DNA of 5,033 bases from Caulobacteraceae bacterium (GTDB taxonomy: Bacteria > Pseudomonadota > Alphaproteobacteria > Caulobacterales > Caulobacteraceae), in NCBI GenBank assembly GCA_947501315.1, contig CANMXH010000168.1:1-5033 (forward strand). Reading direction: 5' to 3'. Under the pieces are notes generated by a model that was not told the origin of the DNA, made no database searches, and saw only the letters and a program-made list of their open reading frames with translations. The position numbers and the translations under genes were made by a program. Shown here in pieces: positions 1 through 5,033 of the stretch. Each line of letters begins with the position of its first letter. Positions within the stretch are counted from its first letter, which is position 1.

Positions 1-280
1 CGGCGCCTCCGAGACGCCCTTGCCGTTTGGCATGCCGCTTCTCCCGTTCGTTCGCCTTCCGCAGGCTTATCGCGCGAGTCATGTCGTCCCGGACCACGAA
101 GACCAGCACATAAAGCCTGCCGTCCAGATCACCGTAGGCTACCCACCGTCGTTCATCGTAGTCGAACCGGTCATCCGCTTCGACCAAGGAGTTCTCGAAA
201 ACGAAGTCTCGGGCGCGGCTCAACGACACGCCGTGTTTGGCGATATTCGCAGCGTCCTTCTTCGGATCGAAGATGATCAT
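1..280 (-). CDS. brnT: BrnT-family type II toxin, 3' end outside the window
   Basis: Ninety-three codons are readable from ATG at 280-278, with no stop before the window edge. The protein opens MIIFDPKKDAANIAKHGVSL, the usual BrnT/DUF497 beginning (acidic residue, then N-x-x-KHGVS). It continues with an RWVAYGDLDGRLYVLVFVV strand region (about 45-63) and the family-type ending RAISLRKANEREKR (about 69-82). Known BrnT proteins are about 90-100 residues, have a RelE-like fold, act as ribonucleases that block translation, and are neutralised by BrnA encoded just downstream; here that gene would lie off the left edge. An in-frame TAA directly precedes the ATG, which fixes this as the most upstream start. 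No Shine-Dalgarno sequence is visible, so the mRNA may be leaderless or nearly so. Base composition is clearly lower in G+C than the neighbours, consistent with acquisition. Family assignment is fairly secure; activity and the presence of the antitoxin are inferred. Confidence 0.85.
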   Translation of the reverse strand, partial: MIIFDPKKDAANIAKHGVSLSRARDFVFENSLVEADDRFDYDERRWVAYGDLDGRLYVLVFVVRDDMTRAISLRKANEREKRHAKRQGRLGGA

Positions 281-302
281 TTATGTAGCTACATAAATGA
301 TC
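275..302. promoter_or_regulatory. Perfect 28-bp palindrome over the brnT start, probable TA operator
   Basis: Positions 275-302 form a perfect inverted repeat centred between 288 and 289, with core TGTAGCTACA and outer ends GATCATTTA/TAAATGATC. It covers the brnT start codon (280-278) and most of the bamD-brnT gap. On the minus strand, CTGACC (310-305) and TACATA (287-282) are 17 nt apart and could be a weak promoter, placing the symmetry in the promoter/start zone. BrnT-BrnA systems are known to be autoregulated, with the ribbon-helix-helix antitoxin BrnA binding DNA, so a symmetric AT-rich operator is expected at this place. It could also fold as a hairpin in bamD read-through mRNA and hide the brnT start. 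It lacks a following T tract, so a bamD terminator is less likely. Confidence 0.6.
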
Positions 303-317
303 GCGGTCAGGGTCCGA

Positions 318-1163
318 TCAGCCCGGAATGATCCGGCGCAACCAGCTTTCGCGCTGGGCGGTCGGAGCCACCTCGGGCGTACGGCCTTCCTCGGACAACA
401 GGGCATAGGCCTCGGCGTACCAGGGGCTGCCCGGATAGTTGAAGCCGAGCACGGCACCGTTGCGGGTCGCCTCTTCCTTGAGGCCGAGGACCAGATTGAC
501 CTCGACCAGCCGGTACAGGGCCTCGGGCGTGTGCGAGGTGCGCTGATAGGCTTCGTTGTCGATCACCGCCTTGTAGCGGTTGATCGCCGCCAGCGGCTGG
601 CCAGCGCGCTGGTAGTAGCGGCCAATGGCCATTTCCTTGCCGGCCAGCTGGTCATTGACCATGTCGATCTTGACCGTGGCGTCGATGGCATAGGACGTGC
701 CCGGATAACGGCGCTGCACATCCTTGAGCCCGTCCAGCGCCGCCTGGGCATAGCCCTGGTCGCGGCCCACGTCGGTGATCTGTTCGAAATTGCAAAGGGC
801 CTTCATGTAGAAGGCATAGGGCGCACTGGGATTGCCCGGGAACAGCTGGATGAACCGGTCCGAGGCGGCGATGGCCTCGGCGTAGTTGTTGTTCTGATAA
901 TAGGCGTAGATCTGCATCAGGATCGAACGGCGCGACCACTCCGAATAGGGATGCTGGCGCTCGACCTCCTGGAAATAGTCGATCGCATCGGCCCAACGCT
1001 TGCTCTGCAGACGCTGGTAGCCCGTGTTGTAGAGCGCCTCGACCGGCCGCTCCTCATAGGCCAGACGGGGCCGATCGGTGCGGGCGCCGCAGGCCGAGAG
1101 CGTCAGGGCCGACACAGCCACCGTGGCCAGGACCAGGCCGGAACGGAATTTGGAAGCAGGCAA
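318..1163 (-). CDS. bamD: Outer membrane protein assembly factor BamD, lipoprotein
   Basis: BamD is the essential TPR lipoprotein of the BAM complex. It is anchored in the inner leaflet of the outer membrane and works with BamA to insert beta-barrel proteins. From the chosen start the product is 281 residues, near the family's usual length. It has a signal peptide with lipobox L-S-A-C (lipidated Cys25), then the conserved stretch RLAYEERPVEALYNTG (about 33-48). Helical TPR-like repeats follow to about residue 256, including the family motif ERQHPYSEWSR (68-78) and the repeat ends QLFPGNP and RRYPGTSY. The start is TTG at 1163: GAGG (1173-1170) lies 6 nt upstream, whereas the in-frame TTG at 1175 has no such site and would add four residues. 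There is no usable ATG. In Caulobacter the gene lies between lpxC and recN; here prs is divergent upstream and a toxin gene follows, so the local order differs. Confidence 0.93.
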   Translation of the reverse strand: MPASKFRSGLVLATVAVSALTLSACGARTDRPRLAYEERPVEALYNTGYQRLQSKRWADAIDYFQEVERQHPYSEWSRRSILMQIYAYYQNNNYAEAIAASDRFIQLFPGNPSAPYAFYMKALCNFEQITDVGRDQGYAQAALDGLKDVQRRYPGTSYAIDATVKIDMVNDQLAGKEMAIGRYYQRAGQPLAAINRYKAVIDNEAYQRTSHTPEALYRLVEVNLVLGLKEEATRNGAVLGFNYPGSPWYAEAYALLSEEGRTPEVAPTAQRESWLRRIIPG

Positions 1164-1169
1164 GGACGA

Positions 1170-1173
1170 CCTC
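1170..1173 (-). promoter_or_regulatory. Ribosome binding site deciding the bamD start
   Basis: GAGG on the minus strand sits 6 nt before TTG at 1163 and overlaps the other possible TTG at 1175. It favours the shorter bamD reading. Both starts leave the lipobox intact. Confidence 0.5.
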
Positions 1174-1231
1174 AACTTGAAATGCCGGCGGGCGTGGACC
1201 CGTCGGCGCCCCCGGAAAACGAGAGGCGATC

Positions 1232-1259
1232 TCTACACCAGCGAACCTGCCCACGCCAA
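1232..1259 (-). promoter_or_regulatory. Candidate bamD promoter
   Basis: On the minus strand TTGGCG (1259-1254) is separated by 16 nt from TGTAGA (1237-1232). The first matches five of six positions of the alphaproteobacterial housekeeping -35 TTGACG, and the second contains the TAnA core of the Caulobacter-type -10. Transcription would begin near 1225, giving a leader of about 60 nt before bamD. This is pattern matching only; a GC-rich region offers other weak matches. Confidence 0.35.
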
Positions 1260-1275
1260 TCCGCGAAGAAGAACG

Positions 1276-1297
1276 CCAAAAAGGCGCGCCGCGCCTT
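1276..1297 (-). terminator. Terminator-like hairpin in the bamD-prs divergent region
   Basis: Read on the minus strand, AAGGCGC-GGC-GCGCCTT (1297-1281) forms a 7-bp, very GC-rich stem with a 3-nt loop. Its last two Ts begin a run of five Ts (1282-1278). On the plus strand there is no T tract, so it would work only leftward. No minus-strand gene ends here. If it functions, it would stop antisense transcription coming out of prs, or attenuate a bamD promoter located upstream of it. The stem is short, so confidence is low. Confidence 0.3.
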
Positions 1298-1368
1298 GTG
1301 GCCGGGCCATCCACTGGTATGAAGCGCGCCAGCGCCGAGGATCCATTCTCAGCCCGGCGATGACGGCG

Positions 1369-1374
1369 AAAGGA
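1369..1374 (+). promoter_or_regulatory. Ribosome binding site of prs
   Basis: AAAGGA lies 9 nt before the ATG at 1384 and supports that start. A weak promoter-like pair, TTGTGG (1296-1301) and TATGAA (1318-1323) with a 16-nt spacer, precedes it but is not strong enough to list separately. Confidence 0.55.
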
Positions 1375-1383
1375 TGACCGGAC

Positions 1384-2319
<936 letters not shown>

Positions 2320-2393
2320 CGGTCGGAAAACGGTTCTCCGCGCGTTATAAGGCCTCCAGACTTTCGGCGCCCCGGCGCGCCGTGCGTACTTGT

Positions 2394-2398
2394 GAGGA
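2394..2398 (+). promoter_or_regulatory. Ribosome binding site of the lipoprotein gene
   Basis: GAGGA lies 6 nt before the ATG at 2405, an ideal spacing. It supports this start, which gives a complete lipoprotein signal peptide. Confidence 0.65.
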
Positions 2399-2404
2399 TT
2401 TCGC

Positions 2405-3496
2405 ATGCTTCAGGCTTTCCCGCGTCGCGGCATTTCGTTGGCGGCTGTTGCTGTTGCTGCCCTTCTGGCCAGTTGCGCGACCCCGGAGCCGGAACCCGCC
2501 CCTGCGCCGCCCGCGCCGGTGGCACCCGTCTATCCGCCCCTGCCTGCGGTCAGCCTGAACGAGGGTGTGGCCCAGGCGGCCTCCATCTATGTCGCCTTCA
2601 TGCGCGAGGCCGGAACCATCCAGGCCGGGTTCACCAGCGCCGAGGCGATCCAGGCGGCCATCCGCCGGGGTGCCTCCTATGAACCGGCCCAGCTGTCGCG
2701 CGGCATGATCGCCTATGGCTCGATCCTGGCGCTGCAGTCGCCGGAGTTTGTCCAGGGCATCCGTGCACTCGCCGTCGATCCGGCGGTGCGCAACGACATC
2801 ATCGCCCGTCTCGTCGCCGACCCCGGCTATGCCGCCAACCTGCCGGGCGCTGATGCCGCCGCCGGCCTGATCGTCGGCACCATCGGTCGGGATTCCGCGG
2901 CCATGCTGCTGATCGCGGACTCTGTCGAGCAGGACGCCTACACCATCCAGGCCCGCAACGACCCCCGCCGCCGCTGGGCCACCGTCCACATCACCGATCG
3001 CGTCAGGCGACTGGAGGGGGCCAAGGCCCTGTCAGCTGTTCAGATGCTGCCTTCGGCCGAGGAATCGGCCCGTCTGTTCGCCGCAGCCAACTCGGGCACA
3101 GGCCTGACGCTGAGCCCGGCACGCTCGGGTCCGCCCTATACCCCGGCGGTCACCCGGTCGCTGGCTGTGGCCGCCCTGGCGGCGCTGGGGGCCGGTGGCG
3201 AGGACGCCCGGGCCAATACCGAGGCCCTGACCATCGAACAGAACAGCGAATTCTGCCTCAACATGTCCAAGCTGATGCTGTTCCAGTGCCTCGCCGCCTC
3301 ACGCCCCAGCTATGAGGACATGTTCTGCGTCGGCCGCCATGTGGCGCGTGACCTCGCCACCTGCACCGCCCAGAATATCACCCCTATACCCGTCGAGGTC
3401 CCGCCGACGTCTGTCGCGAGTGGAGCCGCTGATTCCGCGCCGGTGCAGACGCCCGTCGCCGAGGCGGCGGCTGCGGCCCTGAACAACGGGCGCTGA
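2405..3496 (+). CDS. Uncharacterised proline-rich lipoprotein with four Cys near the C-terminus
   Basis: I do not recognise a named family. The 363-residue product starts with a short basic n-region (PRRG) and an Ala/Val/Leu core ending in the lipobox L-A-S-C (lipidated Cys24), so export and lipidation are expected. The residue after Cys24 is Ala, not Asp, which in E. coli-type sorting would favour the outer membrane. A Pro/Ala/Glu linker (about 27-48) would hold the body away from the membrane. The body is mainly predicted helix with many Ala, with the stretches SLNEGVAQAASIYVAFMREAG (first part, about 50-69) and a basic NDPRRRW patch (185-191). Cysteines at 284, 295, 308 and 320 could form two disulfides in the periplasm. 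A low-complexity Pro/Val then Ala tail (about 326-360) ends the protein. Codon use and GC match the neighbours, so it looks like a resident gene. The role is unknown; an envelope structural or assembly function is only a guess. Confidence 0.88.
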   Translation: MLQAFPRRGISLAAVAVAALLASCATPEPEPAPAPPAPVAPVYPPLPAVSLNEGVAQAASIYVAFMREAGTIQAGFTSAEAIQAAIRRGASYEPAQLSRGMIAYGSILALQSPEFVQGIRALAVDPAVRNDIIARLVADPGYAANLPGADAAAGLIVGTIGRDSAAMLLIADSVEQDAYTIQARNDPRRRWATVHITDRVRRLEGAKALSAVQMLPSAEESARLFAAANSGTGLTLSPARSGPPYTPAVTRSLAVAALAALGAGGEDARANTEALTIEQNSEFCLNMSKLMLFQCLAASRPSYEDMFCVGRHVARDLATCTAQNITPIPVEVPPTSVASGAADSAPVQTPVAEAAAAALNNGR

Positions 3497-3510
3497 CGCA
3501 GGTTTCCACT

Positions 3511-3552
3511 CCGGCGTCGCAATCACGTCGGGAGCGGTTGCGTCCGCGCCGG
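3511..3552 (+). other. Long imperfect inverted repeat after the lipoprotein gene
   Basis: CCGGCG (3511-3516) pairs with CGCCGG (3547-3552), and inside it CGCAA (3518-3522) pairs with TTGCG (3538-3542), with a 15-nt loop and an asymmetric internal loop. It begins 15 nt after the lipoprotein stop codon. No T tract follows, so it may protect an mRNA end or help Rho-dependent termination rather than act as an intrinsic terminator. Chance pairing in GC-rich DNA cannot be excluded. Confidence 0.3.
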
Positions 3553-3584
3553 TTGGCGTGTAATGACCCGCGCTCTTGAATTCA

Positions 3585-3628
3585 GGGTCCACAAGACCCC
3601 GCCGCGAGGGCTGACTGGTCAGCGCGGC
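3585..3628 (+). promoter_or_regulatory. Two tandem hairpins in the rplY leader region
   Basis: The first is GGGTC-CACAA-GACCC (3585-3599), a 5-bp stem. The second (3601-3628) pairs GCCGC with GCGGC and GCTGAC with GTCAGC, with a 4-nt GAGG bulge on the 5' side and a tight loop. It ends 12 nt before the rplY ribosome binding site, followed by a T/G-rich stretch. The region may be a structured 5' leader that controls L25 synthesis, or a weak terminator of upstream transcription. The pairing is visible; the function is inference. Confidence 0.4.
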
Positions 3629-3640
3629 GTTTGTGTTGTT

Positions 3641-3649
3641 GAGGCGAGG
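3641..3649 (+). promoter_or_regulatory. Duplicated ribosome binding site of rplY
   Basis: Two GAGG copies lie at 3641-3644 and 3646-3649. The first is 7 nt from the ATG at 3652, the usual distance; the second is only 2 nt away and probably not used. Confidence 0.6.
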
Positions 3650-3651
3650 CG

Positions 3652-4269
3652 ATGGCCGAGATCATTCTGAACGTGGACGTCCGTAGCGGCGTCGGCACCG
3701 GTGGCGCTCGCGCCGCGCGCCGCGCTGGCATGGTCCCCGGTGTGCTGTACGGCGGCGACAAGGCCCCCGTGGCCATCTCGGTGAACGAGCGCGACTTCCG
3801 CAAGTCGCTCTACACCGGCAAGCTGCTGGGTCACCTGGTGACGCTGAAATACGGCGCAGAAACGCAGCCGGTCATCGCGCGTGATGTCCAGTTCGACCCG
3901 GTCACCGACCGCCCGCTGCATTTCGACCTGATGCGGGTCGATGAGACCCAGACCATCAAGATCGAGGTCCCGGTCCACTTCATCAACCAGGACAAGTGCG
4001 AGGCCTTCCGTCAGGGTGCCGTGCTCGAAGTCGTCCGTCACGCCGTTGAGGTGAAGGTCCGCGCGGATCACATCCCGGAAGACCTGATCGTCGACCTGGC
4101 CGGCCACAAGATGGGCGACACCATCCGCTGGGCAGACCTCAAGGCACCCAAGGACGTCGCGCCGGTCATCACCGACCGTGACTTCGTGATCGCCCTGATC
4201 AAGTCGTCCTCGGCCGCCGTTTCGGCTGCGGCCGACGGCTCCGATGCCGAAGGCACCGCCGAGGGCTGA
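3652..4269 (+). CDS. rplY: 50S ribosomal protein L25/general stress protein Ctc
   Basis: L25 binds 5S rRNA in the central protuberance of the large ribosomal subunit. The 205-residue product is the longer two-domain CTC/TL5 form, unlike the roughly 94-residue E. coli protein. The N-terminal RNA-binding domain (about 1-92) shows the family pattern GGARAARRAGMVPGVLYGG (17-35), followed by NERDF, TLKYGAETQPVIARDVQFDP (64-83) and the closing HFDLMRVD (90-97). The second beta-rich domain (about 98-185) contains IEVPVHF, GAVLEVVRH (122-130) and the HIPEDLIVDL stretch (140-149). An Ala/Ser/Asp/Glu-rich tail (about 185-205) is typical of alphaproteobacterial members and probably disordered. The gene is followed by pth in the same direction, a common pairing, with a hairpin between them. 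Its leader contains tandem hairpins that may regulate it. Confidence 0.97.
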   Translation: MAEIILNVDVRSGVGTGGARAARRAGMVPGVLYGGDKAPVAISVNERDFRKSLYTGKLLGHLVTLKYGAETQPVIARDVQFDPVTDRPLHFDLMRVDETQTIKIEVPVHFINQDKCEAFRQGAVLEVVRHAVEVKVRADHIPEDLIVDLAGHKMGDTIRWADLKAPKDVAPVITDRDFVIALIKSSSAAVSAAADGSDAEGTAEG

Positions 4270-4294
4270 TCGCCTTCCCGCAAGATGCTACTGG

Positions 4295-4331
4295 AACGGC
4301 CCCTTCCGGAAACGGACGGGGCCGTTTCCTT
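4295..4331 (+). terminator. Terminator-like hairpin with GAAA tetraloop between rplY and pth
   Basis: AACGGCCCC (4295-4303) pairs perfectly with GGGGCCGTT (4318-4326). After a single T-C mismatch, TCCG (4305-4308) pairs with CGGA (4313-4316), closed by GAAA (4309-4312), a stable GNRA tetraloop. TTTCCTT follows from 4325. The geometry is that of an intrinsic terminator for rplY, though the T tract is interrupted by CC. Only 16 nt separate its end from the pth ATG, so it may act as a partial terminator or attenuator inside an rplY-pth transcript, or as a 3'-end stabiliser. Confidence 0.7.
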
Positions 4332-4347
4332 ATCCGGACCTCGCCCC

Positions 4348-4977
4348 ATGATCATCATCGCCGGCCTGGGCAATCCGGGCCCCAAATATCAGGGCAACCG
4401 CCACAACATCGGCTTCATGGCCGTCGACGAGATCGCACAGCGCTGGTCGTTCGGGCCCGAGCGGGCCAAATTCCAGTCCGCGATCCGCGAGGGTGAGGTC
4501 GCCACCGCCGCCGGTCCGGTCAAGGTCCTGCTGATGAAGCCCCAGACCTTCATGAACGAGAGCGGCCGGGCCGTGGCCGAGGCGGCGCGCTTCTACAAGG
4601 TCCAGCCCGGCGCGGTCATCATCTTCCATGACGAGATCGACCTGGCTCCCGGCCGCTTCCGCATGAAGACCGGCGGCGGGGCGGCGGGCCAGAACGGTGT
4701 GCGCAGCCTGATCAGCCAGCTCGGTCCCGACTTCCGCCGCGCCCGCATGGGCGTCGGCCACCCCGGCGCGCCGGAACTGGTGCACGGCCATGTGCTGAGC
4801 GACTTCCACAAGGCCGACCGGACCTGGCTCGAGCCGATGCTGACCGCCGTCGCCGACGCCCTGCCCTTCGCCATGGCGGGAGACGACGACCGCTACCAGG
4901 CCGAGGTCATGCGTCTGGCCCCCGCCCCGAAATTCAGCCCCCGTCAGGCCGCGCAGAACGCGGCGCGGGGCGAATAG
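4348..4977 (+). CDS. pth: Peptidyl-tRNA hydrolase
   Basis: Pth cleaves the ester bond of peptidyl-tRNAs dropped from ribosomes and recycles the tRNA; it is a cytoplasmic, usually essential enzyme. The product has 209 residues. It starts MIIIAGLGNPGPKYQGNRHN, containing Asn9 and the catalytic His19. Next come KPQTFMNESG (64-73, with Asn70), the HDEIDLAPG segment (94-102, Asp95) and GGGAAGQNGVRS (109-120, Asn116). MGVGHPG and a basic C-terminal tail follow. In the 109-120 motif the family usually has GHNG; here His is replaced by Gln115. The start at 4348 is chosen because the family begins there; an in-frame ATG at 4285 would put the upstream hairpin inside the coding region. No good Shine-Dalgarno is seen (only GGA at 4336-4338). 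It pairs with rplY as a translation-related unit. Confidence 0.96.
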   Translation: MIIIAGLGNPGPKYQGNRHNIGFMAVDEIAQRWSFGPERAKFQSAIREGEVATAAGPVKVLLMKPQTFMNESGRAVAEAARFYKVQPGAVIIFHDEIDLAPGRFRMKTGGGAAGQNGVRSLISQLGPDFRRARMGVGHPGAPELVHGHVLSDFHKADRTWLEPMLTAVADALPFAMAGDDDRYQAEVMRLAPAPKFSPRQAAQNAARGE

Positions 4978-4995
4978 CCGCCCTTCCCTCCCCGC

Positions 4996-5019
4996 CGTCC
5001 CGACTGTACCGCCGGGACG
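4996..5019 (+). terminator. Possible hairpin terminator after pth
   Basis: CGTCCCG (4996-5002) and CGGGACG (5013-5019) form a perfect 7-bp stem with a 10-nt loop, starting 18 nt after the pth stop codon. No T tract follows within the window, so it may be a Rho-assisted end or an mRNA-stabilising structure, or lie within a leader of the next gene. Confidence 0.4.
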
Positions 5020-5033
5020 ACATTGTCCGCCGC

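Noticed and set aside
275..302. Palindrome as a bamD intrinsic terminator
   Set aside because: The stem is AT-rich and not followed by a T run in the bamD direction; its place over the toxin start fits an operator better.
297..1322. Long plus-strand open frame opposite bamD
   Set aside because: It is a high-GC mirror of bamD, with Arg/Gly/Leu-rich, non-family protein sequence and no ribosome binding site; bamD on the other strand is clear.
2345..2989. Minus-strand open frame opposite the lipoprotein gene
   Set aside because: Asp/Gly/Arg-rich shadow sequence; the plus-strand gene has a lipobox, a good ribosome binding site and coherent codon use.
3575..3600. Heat-shock-like promoter (CTTGAA then CCCC) before rplY
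   Set aside because: The -10 half lacks the following A/T positions (CCCCGCCG rather than CCCCAT-type), so only the -35 half matches.
4285..4347. Upstream in-frame ATG for pth, adding 21 residues
   Set aside because: Pth proteins begin at the M-I-I-I-A-G-L-G-N-P-G segment; the extension encodes the hairpin and has no family similarity.

Overview
The window is GC-rich chromosomal DNA (about two-thirds G+C by eye). The protein sequences look alphaproteobacterial, most likely Caulobacterales (a Brevundimonas/Caulobacter relative). That placement rests on the style of the BamD, PRPP synthetase, L25/CTC and Pth proteins and is an inference. No prophage, insertion sequence, CRISPR array or RNA gene is visible. 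The window is mostly housekeeping, with one small accessory element at its left edge.

Left part, minus strand (1-1163): bamD, an outer-membrane-assembly lipoprotein, reads leftward. It is followed after a 37-nt gap by a BrnT-family toxin gene that runs off the left edge, so its antitoxin (usually brnA) would lie outside. The toxin gene is visibly less GC-rich than its neighbours. A perfect 28-bp palindrome covers its start codon and most of the gap and is the best candidate here for an autoregulatory operator. This toxin-antitoxin unit, placed directly after an essential gene, is the only clear sign of horizontal acquisition.

Centre (1164-3651): a divergent intergenic region separates bamD from prs, which reads rightward and makes PRPP for nucleotide, His, Trp and NAD synthesis. 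It is followed by a gene for an uncharacterised proline-rich lipoprotein with four C-terminal-region cysteines. A 155-nt intergenic stretch with several inverted repeats follows.

Right part (3652-5033): rplY (ribosomal protein L25, two-domain CTC form, binds 5S rRNA) and pth (peptidyl-tRNA hydrolase) form a translation pair in the same orientation. A strong terminator-like hairpin capped by a GAAA tetraloop lies between them, so pth is probably partly uncoupled from rplY. Pth carries Gln where the family motif usually has His (GHNG to GQNG). I see no entirely new system. The points most worth a second look are the palindrome over the toxin start, the rplY-pth hairpin, the Pth substitution and the uncharacterised lipoprotein.
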